Assembly: GCF_963675165.1 (NCBI RefSeq)
Contig: NC_087385.1
Location: forward strand, 1,231,501 to 1,295,500
Direction of reading: 5' to 3'
Source of the DNA: Halichondria panicea
Taxonomy: Eukaryota > Porifera > Demospongiae > Suberitida > Halichondriidae
DNA length: 64,000 bases
Both the position numbers and the translations under genes were made by a program. The notes beneath the pieces are model-generated. The model was not told the origin of the DNA. It ran no database searches and was given only the letters and a program-made list of their open reading frames with translations. Of the stretch, positions 31,813 to 44,299 are shown one piece after another (the stretch's first letter is position 1; the number at the start of each line of letters is the position of its first letter).

Positions 31813-32033
31813 GCGCACACACACACACACACACACAGGAGTTGGAGTGTCTCCTGCCCACAGGACCTGACCCACCAGCACTGGACCCAGAGGCAGAGGA
31901 AGTCGATATGATAGAGAGTGAGGGGACGAGGGGAGTGGGCGGGGAACAAGGGGGTGGAGCCATATACGAGGAGGACGAGGAGGATGATAAAAGAGTGGGC
32001 AGGGCACAGAGGGTGGGCTGTCCTCAACAGTGA
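31475..32033 (+). pseudogene. DnaJ-A C-terminal exons, copy 2
   Basis: Exon 31475-31597 (41 codons, GLELEGEGMPVFRRPDVKGN) and exon 31839-32033 (64 codons plus stop, from ELECLLPTGPDPPAL to GCPQQ). Both frames are open and joined by a GT/AG intron, so this is the least damaged of the three tails, but the J domain, zinc finger and first C-terminal domain are missing in front. It converges on the KCK3 3' end, as copy 1 does on KCK2. It may be an inert passenger of segmental duplication. Confidence 0.7.
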
Positions 32034-32328
32034 CACTCTTAGGAACTCTATATTCACCGCTTTGATTGTATTTATGGACTGGTTTTGTCGTTACTGCTAT
32101 TGTTGAATAACGTTTTGCCCATACCACTCATCATAATTACAGTAATATTGAGACTGATCAGATAAGGTCAATAGTAATCATCATAATAGGAGAGCTAGTG
32201 CTAACACACACTACAAAAGCCAAATCTAAAAATAAAAATAAATGCACAAACTTATTAGAAATCAATTTAAGAAAAAGACAGTACTATATATAATTATAGA
32301 TAATTATAAGTGTTCACATTGTTCATAG

Positions 32329-35300
32329 TTAAAAGGGTGCTATTTTGTTCAGTTCCACCATCACCTGTGCCATGCTGGGTCGATGGCTGGGCTCTCTCTT
32401 AGTGCAGCGGACAATCAGCTCACACATAACAGGTTGCTCTCTCTGTACTTGGAGAATCATGTCTCGATAATGTTCAGCACTTGGGAATCGACTAGCGATC
32501 ACCTCACAAAGGACAATGCCGTAGCTGTACACATCAATCTTGACAGACTGTCTTGGAGGTGGATTAAACGGATCTGCGGCCTGAGGCATGACTTCAGGAG
32601 GGGAGTAGATTATGGCCCCCTCTCCCATCGTATGAGCATGCTGCAGGAAGTTGGCTGAGCCGAGGTCAGAGACCTTCCCCTTCCACTGGTGATTGGGCAT
32701 TCGCTGGAGGAGGACATTGGGAGCACTCACATCACGGTGGATGATGGGATCGTAGCGCTGGTGGAGGTAGTTCAGAGCTAGGGCAATGTCCATGAAGACC
32801 GAGAGGCGGTTTCCAGGGTCCAGTTGATTCCTCTCGTACGCTTGTCGGAGATTCATATCCAGAAGCTCGGTGATGAGGGTAGGAGGGGATTCATTGTCTT
32901 GCTCATCAAAAACAGCCCCAATGAATTGCACAAGGTTTGGATGTCGCACTTCAGCCAAAAGCTTCATTTCTTTCACCATTTTGTCGACGTGAATTGGGTA
33001 TGCAATTTCTTCATGTAGTCGCTTGACGGCCACGCTCACTGTTCCCTCCAGCACCTCCCCCCACCCTCCTTTGCCAATCCTCCTGCCAATGATCACTCTG
33101 TGGGCCGGAATCCTCCACACCTCTGTGTTGTGTGCTGCCAACTCTTTCGTCTTGCCTTCTAACTCCCTCTCTAGAGCTGTGATTTGGTCAGCTTCTCTTC
33201 TGTTGGCCTCAGCCAATTCACGATCTTTAATAGCCAATTCTTCTTGGGCTATTTGTTGAACTTTCCTGAGTGCATCTCCATGGTGACGGTTCGCCTCAGC
33301 CAATTCATGATTTTTAGTGACTAATTCACTAGCTTGTGTAGCTAATTCACGATTCTTCTCTTGCAAAAGTAATTGTGTAGCTTGCTCTCTTTGCTCTGCC
33401 AGCTGTGTTCTTTCCTCCGCATCTCCATGACGACGGTTGGCCTCGGTCAATTCTCTAGCTTGTGTAGCCAATTCAAGGTCTTTCTCTTGTAACTGTAGTT
33501 GGTGGCGACGTTGAGTGTTGTGCTCTCTCCGCTCTGCTGCTCGTAACTGTTGTTCCAGAGCTCTCACCCGGTCTTGAAAAGAGTGGTCGCTGGTCTCACT
33601 GACTGATGAGGCACGAGCAGTTGCTTGTTTGAGCCTCTTCTCCCTAAGTCGCTGGGCGGAACCTCTAGTGTGATTGTGGGCCACATTCACGAGAGCCCAC
33701 TTCCCAGCTGAGGGTCCAGCAGAAGACGCTGAGGGTCCAGTCAACTCTGTAGGGGGGATTAAGGAACAAATGTAACAGTATGTGCATTCAGAATTGATAG
33801 ATATGTATAGTTGACATGGTTGCATGTGCTAGATAGCTGCTCACCAAATCTCAGAATGGTGGTCTTAGCAACAGTCGTATAATTCTTCTGTAAGCCTCCA
33901 AACACGAGGACCTCAGTGAGTCCTGGTCCCAGACTGGTGGCAGTGATGGAGTGGTAGTGACGTGGCGTCATTGACTCAGGAGGTGTCACCTGAAGGCACA
34001 AAAACAATGCTCTGATAAATAAATGTTGAGTGTACAGTAGTACTGTGTATTCTGAACAGTCATCAGATAATCCATGTACTGCATGAAATAAATATTTACA
34101 ACACGAGGAATCTCAAAACTATGTGTTTTATCAGCATTACCAAATTATGCCTCGAGGCTACGTGACCCAGTGGCGGATCCAGGAAAAATGAAAGGAGAGG
34201 TTCCAAACTGACAAGCGCGCAGCGCGAGCAGTGAAAAGTCCCACGCAGCGCGAAATGTTGGGGTTACGACCACTTCCGGTCACACGTGACTAGGGAAAAT
34301 CCCATACTCAGCCAGGGGAAGTCCCATAATAGACTTGCGTAGAGCAGAGATACAAAAGAAAGGGGATTGGAAACGAAATTTTTACGAAACTTTTGCGTGA
34401 AGCATTCCGCGTTATAGGGCGTGGCTAAAACTACAAAGGATTATATTTATAGTCAGCATGCTCATTACCTGTCTTGACTTCTCTACAATGTGCTGTACAT
34501 AGAAACAGTGAAATTGATCATTTTTAATGTTGATTTTTCTAAAAAGTAAAGATAATTTAGCTCTAAAAAGTCGACTAAGCAACGCAGCCACTATTACTAG
34601 ACAAATAAATGCTATGCAAGAAGAAATAGCCTTTACTATGAAGTCGTAGGAGGGACAGGCCCGTGGTGTGTCTAAAAGTATACTAAAGCAGTTTGAAGGA
34701 CTATACTGCAAACGTTTATGAACAGTACAGCTTATTTATAGCATGAAGCCATTCTATGTAGCACTTAGATACATAATAACCAAGTCAAGCAATGTCCTTT
34801 GCTGTTTTGACTTCACAGGAGGGACAGAGAAAAGTTGACATAGAATAATTCAAGCTAAACTCAAAAAAATTGGAAACAGAGTAAAGACAACGGACTTAGA
34901 GCTTGTCAGTGGTATAAGCTTACTTCTCTCAAGTATCTCCCAGGCCCTGAGTGATCTCTAGTGGATAGGAGAGCTAGAAACCAGGGATACAAAACCGTAG
35001 CGCAGTCCTCCATGTAATTATTTGCGAGCGCAATAATTACACGGAGTGCTTCACCGGATGTCAGTCCTTTTACATATAGGGCGTGGGCGGTCGTTTCCAA
35101 TCCACTTTCTTTTGTATCTCTGCGTAGAGCTAGCTAGCTGCCTCTGGCCACGAACAGTCAACTAGCTAGCCTAGGCTAACCTAAATACTCCTTTGGCAGT
35201 TGATACATCAAAACAACAGGTATACAATCATTAAATCAAATTACAAAAACTGATAAATAGCTAGCTGGTAGCTGTAGTAAAGCCACAATGAAAGGGGGGA

Positions 35301-38300
35301 TCCGTGGCACCCTGGGATCTCCCCCTGGATCGGCCACTGCGACCGTGTACGGTAGGGACTGTATGACTTTTAATACACGCTTGTAACCTTGACAATGTGT
35401 AGTACACTAAAGTACATAGCACAAGTATTTAATATCCTCCTATAGACTTCAAAGTTAATTACTCTTGTAAATGAACGTCTCGTATCTCTTTATTACGTCC
35501 ATTTATTACATACACTAACAGTTCATAATAAGACAAGACTCACCTCTGTCCACTTCCCAGTGTCAACATTAAGTATCCACATGTCCCCCAGTGTCTTGCC
35601 ATCATTATCCAGTCCACCGTACATCAGTAGTTGAGGGTGGTCCTGGCCATAGTTGAGACAACAGGCAGCATGGTGTGACCTCCCCACTGGCCATGGCTCT
35701 CCATGTACTGGCTTCACCTTAGAGACCTCCTACACAACCAAAAATCCACGTATATGATTAGCATCTGTGAGAGGTGCACTTATTATACTGATGTGTGCAC
35801 AGAACCGTATGAAATCTGTTTTGTAATACACGTGGATCAGATGTGTGTTAAAGATGTGTGTGCAATATGTACTTCACTCGTGATTACCAATGTGATGTTC
35901 TGCTATGTATCACAAGTGAGGAAGGAGCTGCTCTGCTACACATCTGTGCATGTGAGCAAATGAGAGCTTGTGATTTAAATTGTTTATTACTGTAGCTATT
36001 AAGAAGCAGGCATTAACGCTTGTTGACAGTGTGGAAAGGTGCAGACTCACATGAAGGTTTGTTAGACAACCAGAGTTTAATACTTTGGTTATTTTTATGT
36101 AGGGTAGAACAACTGGCCAGACAGCTAGATGCCAGACAGCTAGATGCCAGACAGCTAGACGCCAGACAGCTAGACGTCAGTCATCTATAGAGTGGAAACG
36201 CGTGAGTCTATAACTATGTATGCACTGATGACCAAAATTATAATTATATATTTCTAGGCTTGAAAGTCATCATTATTCTGACGTTAATTGATGGTCCACT
36301 ACTTCCCTGTTACTTTATAATTATACATTTATTTCAATTATTAGATGGCTGCTTTTATTGTGACCTCTTATGTGACTAACTATGAATGGCTCGCACTTTC
36401 AAAAGTGAGTGCACTACATGTACGTATAAATTTAGACGTGCATGTGTACATGTACATTTTACATTTCAAACTCTACCCCTGCGTGTGTATCTAGGTGTTC
36501 AGAGTTGCATAGTGTGTTTCATTTTGAAAAGCAGACAAGTATGTAAGGGGTTCTTATACCTGGTAAGGAATGCAACCCACACATAAAAAAAAATGGAAGT
36601 GCACCCGCTGCTCAACCTTGTGGAAAACCTTGCTGTCTCTTCGGTCCCACTGCTGCTTTCAATTAACACTGAAAGGTTAATGTTTAAACTGTGTACGTAT
36701 ATATGATATGTAACACTTCCTTCGGCAGGTGTGAAGCCTTTAATTTATATTGATGAGGGAGAAGAAAGTTTTTCAAATAGACGAGCCCTAAGTGGTGATA
36801 TTACTGCTTCGTTTTCAACAGCATTGAGATTTGTCTATTCAAGTGGCTATTACCAGAGTGAGATTTTCAACAGTGAGTATGCTGTTGGTTTACCTACGTT
36901 ATACTTATTTAGGTGTGTTGCTGGGTTGACTAATCTCTACAACCAGCATGGAATGGCTTGGTGTCTCATCACACATCTTGGCAAGGCTATATCAGTCTGG
37001 AGCAGCACTGAGAAAGGTATTGTACATGCATGGATTAAGCTATAATTATGTTTGTTTGCATGCTATCTAAAAACAAGGCTCAACCAACAAGTTGAGAGAT
37101 ATTGCCAGATATTGCCTTGTCTTTCAATGGCACCAATCAGAATGGTGTGAAGTCCAAGGGATTACGATATACATTCATCATAGTCTTGGATGTTTTGGTG
37201 CAAACGTATATGGAGCAGTTTATGGACACATGTACGAATTACTTCTTGCTTGAATGTAAGTGTTCAATATCAATTTTGAATATAATATTATACAATGTAC
37301 CATTGACAATATAATTATTTCAGATTGTGTATGCAGGACTCCTGTTGTTCATTCTAATTGCTTAATTGACAGCATATAGTGGTCTGTGCCATAATGGAAG
37401 AAGAATCTTCCCCCTTCCACCTCGCCAAAATGAGAGGCTTTTGACCCTTCGGACTGAACACATAAACACATGTTCCTGACATGTACATATGTTACACTGG
37501 ACAATTCGACCTACGGGAGCTCGAGTTGGGTTTCACCATATACAATGAGCAAGACTGTCCGTTGTTAACTTAACATTACTACGCAGCCTTTTACAATCGA
37601 ACAAGAACGAGAGCAACTTAGCATAGTAATTTTTATAAGTTGTCCTCTAGCTATTTTAACCATCCTTTTCATACATGCACTTATCAATACATAATTATCT
37701 CTCCAACTGCATGATTGTAGATCTATATTTATAATTATCATAATTACTGTAAATACAATGATATACAACCGAGCTACTAGCTCTAGCTTATATTTACATA
37801 TCTGTACCAGATTATGTACAATGCTGAATCACAACTGTACAGCTTCCGCACATATCTGTGCTATCACTTGCGTAACACGTCATTGCCCAGATGAAATGTA
37901 CAAGTTCAATTGCACACAACTGTACGGACTTGTACACGGACACGGAACAGATCAGGACTTTTTGGTTGTGTACACACAGTAAGCACACAGTATATTGTGA
38001 ATTCAATGAGGCATGCCGCAGTACTAATTCCAACTCACCATTGTCCTAAAGTCAAACATGTAGACTTCATTGACCACAACACGGTCAGGTTGGTTCCCTC
38101 CAAAGAGGACTGCCCTGTGCTGGTCCACCATAGTGAAGGTGAAGCCACTACAGGGAGGAGGTCTCTCTCCTCTGAGCTCAGGGGACGACCAGACACCTGG
38201 AAGTGGGGGTGGGGCAATTTAGACAATGGTACAATGTTACATCATCCTTATAACACGATTGATATGAAAGTTAACATGGTTTCCTGAGGGTGGGACTCCG

Positions 38301-38832
38301 CCCACCAGTAGCTAGATACCCTATAAGTGTATGCAAGGAAAACATACAACGAATATGCACATCGACAAAAGTTACCATTTTGTGTGTCAAAGAAATGGAA
38401 CTCGTTTGTCCACCCACTTCCGTCAGATCGTCCAGTCTTGATGAATGTTGATCCTGGTTGTGAGGTGCCCTTAATACCTTGTCCCCCAAAGCAGCACAGA
38501 GTTCTCTTATTCACACGGACAAGTCCACAGAAAGCCTTTTTCATAGGCTGACTACCAGAAAATTGAATTGTGGTCCACTTGAGAGTGTCCAGATCAAGCT
38601 TGCTCATGTCATTGAAGTAAGAAGACCCATCATGACCACCAAAAGTGTACAGGCAACGACCTACACAAACAGAGCGACCACCCCACTCTCCAGGGGGTAG
38701 AGGTCCAGTGGTGGGCAAGAGGCTCCACAGCTCAGTGCTTGGATCACACACAGCAATGATGCTAGATCCCAGTCCTGGACAACACTCCCTAGGCCTCCAC
38801 AGGTAATGGGATCCGTCAACTAAAGCATCCAT
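32329..38832 (-). CDS. KCK3: kelch, coiled coil, type II kinase, open reading frame, 787 aa
   Basis: Exons: a 38832-38376, b 38196-38039, c 35729-35544, d 33989-33845 and e 33746-32329; 2364 nt, no internal stop. The start is MDALVDGSHYLW, shorter at the N-terminus than paralogues (the EPxPRW block is absent). Kelch blades include LYTFGGHDGSSYFNDMSK, LCCFGGQG, RAVLFGG, QLLMYGG and EVLVFGG. The coiled coil is the longest of the family (about residues 370-555). The kinase has GKGGWGEV, VAVKRL, HRDVSAPNVLL, DLG and SPPE, so the catalytic Asp, Lys and Mg-binding Asp are kept. Two introns carry large insertions (2.2 kb between b and c, 1.2 kb between c and d), yet the exons stay open, suggesting a working gene. 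Confidence 0.85.
34168..35339. mobile_element. Non-autonomous TIR element in KCK3 intron c-d
   Basis: The ends are CAGTGGCGGATCCAGG and CCTGGATCGGCCACTG. The same intron in KCK2, 4 and 5 shows the uninterrupted sequence GCTACGCGACCGTGTACG; here GACC is found on both sides, with YGACC as the likely duplicated target. After removing the inner element the original insert is about 390 bp and has no coding capacity. Confidence 0.8.
34346..35121. mobile_element. 776-bp element nested inside 34168-35339, with 9-bp target duplication
   Basis: The ends AGAGATACAAAAGAAAG and CTTTCTTTTGTATCTCT are inverted repeats that continue for about 30 bp (GGATTGGAAAC). The 9-bp repeat GCGTAGAGC flanks it exactly (34337-34345 and 35122-35130). 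This size suits Mutator-like elements. The frames at 34412-34711 and 34906-35100 are short and unrecognised, so it is non-autonomous. Confidence 0.85.
35733..37970. mobile_element. 2.24-kb TA-flanked TIR element in KCK3 intron b-c
   Basis: The ends CACAACCAAAAA and TTTTTGGTTGTG are exact inverted repeats with TA on both sides (35731-35732, 37971-37972). Other KCK genes show the empty site TCCTACACACAGTGAAC in this intron, normally only tens of bases long. The element carries exon-like frames at 36731-37045 (IYIDEGEESFSNRRALSGD) and around 37085-37255, with possible AG/GT borders, matching nothing I know. A Tc1/mariner-superfamily element, possibly with captured host sequence, is the inference. 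Confidence 0.75.
36117..36178. repeat. Four copies of a 15-bp tandem repeat
   Basis: CAGACAGCTAGATGC repeated four times with small changes, inside the TA-flanked element. Confidence 0.9.
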
Positions 38833-39099
38833 TAGATCTACCTGCACAGGAGTGACTATGAAACAGTGCAAGCACATATACACACACACACAATCATTGG
38901 TTGAGATTATGCATGCTAGCTATATAACCTATATTATAGATCAACAACCATCACATGACTGACATGAACTCTATAGCAGCAATGAGACACAGCATTTCAA
39001 CTTACAAGTCATGGACAGTAGAACACTCCCTCAGTGATATCAGAAAGCTGCTATTGTTGTTGTAGATGTTGATCTTGCATAGATCTATCTACGGTGGCC

Positions 39100-39245
39100 C
39101 TGAAGGTCGCGCTATGTGCTATGTGCTATGCAACAATTTCCTGTGTGTCATGCGCTATGTGCTATGCGCTATGCGAAAATTTCCTGCGTGTCATGCGCTA
39201 TGTGCTATGCGCTATGCGACAATTTTCTATACGCTATACGATGAA
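39100..39245. repeat. Tandem repeat of about 57 bp, 2-3 copies
   Basis: Units contain GCGCTATGTGCTATGCGC and CAATTTCCTGTGTGTCAT. The unit is itself made of GCTATGYGCTATG words. It lies just upstream of the KCK3 leader exon. Confidence 0.8.
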
Positions 39246-39269
39246 ACTATGCAAAGAAGCTATGAGATG

Positions 39270-40015
39270 AAGCTACTATACAGGGAGGTCTTTCTCTCCT
39301 CTGAGCTCAGGGGACGACCATGCAGACACCTGGAAGTAGGGGTGAGGCAAATTAGAGAATGGTACAATCTTACATCATCCTTATAATGATATGAAAGTGA
39401 ACATGGTTTCCTATGTGAGTGAGGGTGGGACTCAGCCCATCAGTAGCTAGATACCCTATAAGTGTAAGCAATGAAAGCATACAGCAAATGTTAAAATTGA
39501 CCATTTTAGAAATGGAACTCGTTCGTCCTTCCACATCCACCAGACCGTCCAGTCTTGGTGAATGTTGATCCTGGTTGGTGTGGGGCCCTCAATACCTTTT
39601 CCTCCAAAGCAGCATAGAGTTCTCTCATTCACACGGACAAGTCCACAACCAGACTTTTTCATAGGTTGACTACCAGAGGTTTGAACTTTGGTCCACTGGA
39701 AAGTGTTCAGATCAAGCTTGCTCATGTCATTGAAGTAAGAATACCCATCCTCACCACCAAATTGGTGAACAGGTAACGACCTACACAAACAGAGCAACCA
39801 CCATACTCACCAGGGGGTATATATAGAGGTCCAGTGGTGCATGGGCAAGAGGCTCCACAGTTTAGTGCTTGGATCACACACAGTAATGATGTTAGACCCC
39901 TCTTCAGGATCCATCTCCCTCCACATGTAACGGCGTCCGTCAGCTGCAGCAGAGAATGTACGACTATGAGGTGGTGGTTCAACTGGTAGACCAAGGAGAG
40001 AAAAGAGTTCAACAT
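39270..40015 (-). pseudogene. KCK fragment: broken exon a and part of exon b
   Basis: The start CAATGTTGAAC at 40015 and blocks YFNDMSKLDLNTFQWTKVQT, LVRVNERTLCCFGG and SAAADGRRYMW are KCK exon a, but several small indels split it into frames. At 39280-39330 lies a piece of exon b (CTCCTCTGAGCTCAGGGGAC). Exons c-e are absent. It sits between KCK3 and KCK4 in the same orientation, so it is a leftover of unequal exchange or deletion within the array. Confidence 0.85.
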
Positions 40016-40533
40016 TGTCTGCAAGAGCGAGCAATTAAAATAACAATTACAAACATTAATTGGCTTTGTTTATCATGCATGCATGTACACACTTCTCTAG
40101 TGAACTCACTCATGAAGCTAAGACACCTTTCACAAAATTTCTGATTCTAAACTATAACCAACATTTCAGATTGACTGATATTATTATTTGCATATACATA
40201 ATTATTCTAGTGTAAGTGTATAGTTCCTGCCATGGTGATGACAGTGTGTATAAGGTACTGTAGGCCTTGAATATACCGGTTGCCCATACCATGCACTCAT
40301 CATAATTATAGTGAACCGTAATATTGATTAGTATGATGAGACTGAGATAAAGTCAATAGTAATCATCATAGGAGAGTGCAAACACACACTGCAAAAACCA
40401 AAGCTAAAAATAAAATTCATGAAGTAATTAAAAATCGATTTAGGGTACTAGATAAGTGTTCAAATTGTTCATAATAGGGTTTGGTCTTTCATAGCATGCA
40501 TCCATGATACGTGAGGATGAATCCATATTATAG

Positions 40534-43500
40534 TTAAAAGGGTGCTATTTTATTCAGTTCCACCATCACCTGTGCCATGCTGGGTCGATGGCTGGGCTCT
40601 CTCTCAATACAGCGGAGTATCAGCTTGTACACTGCAGGACGCTCTCTCTTGATTCTCTCAAACATCTCAGGGAAATTGTCTTGACTCGGAAATCGACTGG
40701 CAGTCACTTCAGCCAACACAATGCCGTAGCTGTACACGTCAATCTTGACAGTTTGTGGAGGAGGTCGTACAAGCGGTTGAGGTATGACTTCAGGAGGGGA
40801 GTAGATTATGGCCCCCTCTCCCATCGTATGAGAATGCTGCAGGAAGTTGGCTGAGCCGAGGTCAGAGACCTTCCCTTTCAACTGGTGGTTGGGCATTCGC
40901 TGGAGGAGGACATTGGGAGCACTCACATCACGGTGAATGATGGGATTGTAGCGCTGGTGCAGGTAGTCCAGAGCTAGGGCAATGTCTTTGAAGATAGAGA
41001 GGCGGTTTCCTGGGTCCAGTTGATTCCTCTCGTACGCTTGTCGGAGATTCATGTCCAGGAGCTCGGTGATGATGAGAGGAGGGGATCGATTGGCTTGTCT
41101 TTGCTCGTCAAAAATAGCACCAATGAATTGCACAAGGTTTGGGTGTCGCACTTCAGCCAATAGCCTCATTTCTCTCTCCATTTTTTCGATGTAGATTGGG
41201 AGAGCAATTTCTTCGTGTAGTCGCTTGACGGCCACGCTCACTGTTCCCTCCAGCACCTCCCCCCACCCTCCTTTGCCAATCCTCCTGCCAATGATCACTC
41301 TGTTGGCCGGAATCCTCCACACCTCTGTGTTGTGTGCTGCCAACTCTTTTGTCTTGCCTTCTAACTCCCTCTCTAGAGCTGTGATTCGAACAGACAGGTC
41401 AGCTTCTCTTCTGTTGGCCTCAGCCAATTCACGATCTTTCACTTGTAAAAGTAATTGTGTAGCTTGCTCTCTTTGCTCTGCCAGCTGTGCTCTTTCCTCC
41501 GCATTTCCATGACGATGGTTGGCCTCGGTCAATTGTCGATCTTTCATAGCTGATTCTTGATTTTTTATAGCCAATTCTCGATCTTTCTCTTGCAACTGTA
41601 GTTGGTGGTGACATTGAGTGTCGTGCTCTCTTTGCTCTGCTGCTCGTAACTGTTGTTCTAGAGCCCTCACCCGGTCTTGAGAGGAGTGGTCGGTGGTCTC
41701 ACTGACTGATGAGGCACAAGCAGTTGCTTGACTGATCCTCTTCTCACTCAGTCGCTGGGCGGAGCCTCTAGTGCTGTTGTGGGCCACATCCACGAGAGCC
41801 CACTTCCCAGCCGAGGGTCCAGCAACAGACGCCGAGGGTCCAGTCAACTCTGTAGGGGGGGGGGTTAAGGAACAAATGTACTTGTCTATCAGACAATAGT
41901 TGCCATGACTACATGTACTAGTAGCTGCTTACCAAATCTCAGTATGGTCGTCTCTGCAATGGCATCTCCCCCCCACACCTTCCGACGGCCTCCAAACAAG
42001 AGGACCTCAGTGAGTCCTGGTCTCAAACTGGTGGCAGTGATGGAGTATTGGTAACGTGGTGTCATTGACTCAGGAGGTGTCACCTGGAGGCACAAAAAAT
42101 AATTCTCTCATAAATAATATAGTAGTACTGTGTATTCTGAACAGATCATCAGATAATCCACGTACTGTATGAAATAAATATAACATTACAACACGAGGAA
42201 TCTCAAGGCTATGTGTTTTATATTACAGGACCCTTTACCAAATTATGCCTTGAGGCTACGCGACCGTGTACGGAAGGGACTGTATGACTTTTATTACACG
42301 CTTGTAACCTTGACAACGTGTGTGTACATAGAACAAGTATTTAACATCCTCCTAGACACTCTTGTAAATGAACGTCTCGTATCTCTTTATTATGTCCATT
42401 TATTACACGTACACTAACAGTTCATAATAAGACAAGACTCACCTCTGTCCACTTGACAGTGTCAACATCCAGTATCCACATGTCCCCCAGTACATTGTAG
42501 CCATTATCCAGTCCTCCGTACACCAGTAGTTGAGGGTGGTCCTGGCCATAGTTGAGACAACAGGCAGCATGGCTATCCCTCACCACTGGCCATGGCTCTC
42601 CCTGTATTGGCTTCACCTTAGTGACCTCCTACACACAGTAAATACACAGTATTATGCATTTCAATGTGGCAGTACTAATTCCAACTCACCATGGTCCTAA
42701 AGTCAAACAAGTAGACATCATTGAGCCTACCACGGCCAGATTGGCTCCCTCCAAAAAGGACTGCCCTGTGCTGGTCCACCATGGTGAAGGTGAAGATACT
42801 ACAGGGAGGAGGTCTCTCTCCTCTGAGCTCAGGGGACGACCAGACACCTGGAAGTGGGGGTGGGGCAATTTAGAGAATGGTACAATGTTACATCATCCTT
42901 GTAACATTGATTGATATGAAAGTGAACATGGTTTCCTATGTGAGTGAGGGTGGGACTCTGCCCACCAGTAGCTAGATACCCTATAAGTGTATGCAATTAA
43001 AATATACAGTGAATGTGCACGTTGACAAAAATTACCATTTTGTGTGTCAAAGAAATGGAACTCGTTTGTGTATCCACTTCCATCACCCAGTCCAGTCTTG
43101 GTGAATGTTGATCCTGGTTGTGTGGTGCCCTCAATACCTTCTCCTCCAAAGCAGCACAGAGTTCTCTCATTCACACGGACAAGTCCACAGAAAGCCTTTT
43201 TCATAGGCTGACTTCCAGAGGTTTGAACTTTGGTCCACTGGAGAGTGTCCAGATCAAGCTTGCTCATGTCATTGAAGTAAGAAGACCCATCAGGACCACC
43301 AAAGGTGAACAAGCAACGACCTACACAAACAGAGCAACCACCACCCTCTCCAGGGGGTAGAGGTCCAGTGGTGGGCAATAGGCTCCACAGCTCAGAGCTT
43401 GGATCATACACAGCAATGATGTTAGACCCCCGTTCTGGACCGGCCCCCCTCCACATGTAATGGTGTCCGTCAGCTGCAGTAGAAAAATGCCACCAACGAG

Positions 43501-43555
43501 GTGGTGGTTCAACTGATGGTGGTCGACCAAGTAAGGAGCGAACAGCTTTCAACAT
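40534..43555 (-). CDS. KCK4: kelch, coiled coil, type II kinase, open reading frame, 776 aa
   Basis: Exons: a 43555-43036, b 42847-42690, c 42628-42443, d 42083-41933 and e 41849-40534; 2331 nt without internal stop. The start is MLKAVRSLLGRPPSVEPPPR after an acceptor at about 43558. Residues 1-338 form the kelch propeller (about six blades), 339-393 a Ser-rich linker (ELTGPSASVAGPSAGKWALV), about 394-514 a coiled coil with Glu/Gln heptads, and about 521-769 the kinase: GKGGWGEV, VAVKRL, LLAEVRHPNLVQFIGA, HRDVSAPNVLL, SDLGSANFL, YSPPEV and final HRPSMAQVM. All catalytic residues are kept; DFG is DLG. There is no signal peptide or membrane segment, so a cytosolic kinase with a kelch sensor or adaptor is inferred. 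The N-terminus is of the KCK1/6/7 type but the kinase is of the KCK2/3/5 type. Confidence 0.88.
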
Positions 43556-43795
43556 TGTCTGCAGGAGTAAGGACAGTGAGCAATATACATACACACATTG
43601 GCTATCTATATATAGACACTGATATACAGTATCATACACACTTCTCTTATGTACACACTTCTCTAGCTCAGCTAGTAGATGATCTATCTCTGAACTCACC
43701 TCATGGAAGACACTTCCTGCAATGTCCACAGCCCCACCCACTTTTACAAACTTCACACAACAAAAATTTATTGATGGATCAGTGGATTGATGCAT

Positions 43796-44299
43796 TCATA
43801 TTCTAGTGTAAGTGTAGATAGATCTAGTTCCCATGGTGATGACAGTGTGTATAAGGTCCTGTAGCTTATCAGACATGCCCAGTACTGCACCCTCACAATA
43901 CAGACACAGCTTCTGTAGAGGAGCCACTCAAACAGTTAGTGTATTAGTGGTCTCACTTACTTGAGCATGTGCTTTGTGATTGTCGTTCTTTAGTTTGAAT
44001 CTCTGAGCAATATAATCGACCGTTCGTCCGACACACCACTCCTATTCATTGTGTTATTATAGGTTCATGTACTTTATTGTATTATTGCAGCATGCAGAAC
44101 AGCAGACAATCTCTAGTTGTAGACTTTAATTGGTCTCGTAGTGAATCAATTTCAACACTTGTACAGTCCCTGGTTATCCCTAAAAAAAACATGGTGTGGT
44201 GAGTAATATAGTCGAGATACTTGAAACTTAATATATATAATTATATGAAATTTGCCAGGACTGTAAATGTATAAATAATTATGGAGGCCAGACTCACCA
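43796..44299. other. Gene-free stretch between KCK4 leader and CYLD-like remnant
   Basis: The KCK4 leader exon ends with a donor near 43700. Beyond 43800 I see no exon, element end or RNA gene that I can support. Confidence 0.35.

Noticed and set aside
36117-36178. Possible CRISPR-like array
   Set aside because: Units are contiguous 15-bp repeats without spacers, in a eukaryotic intron.
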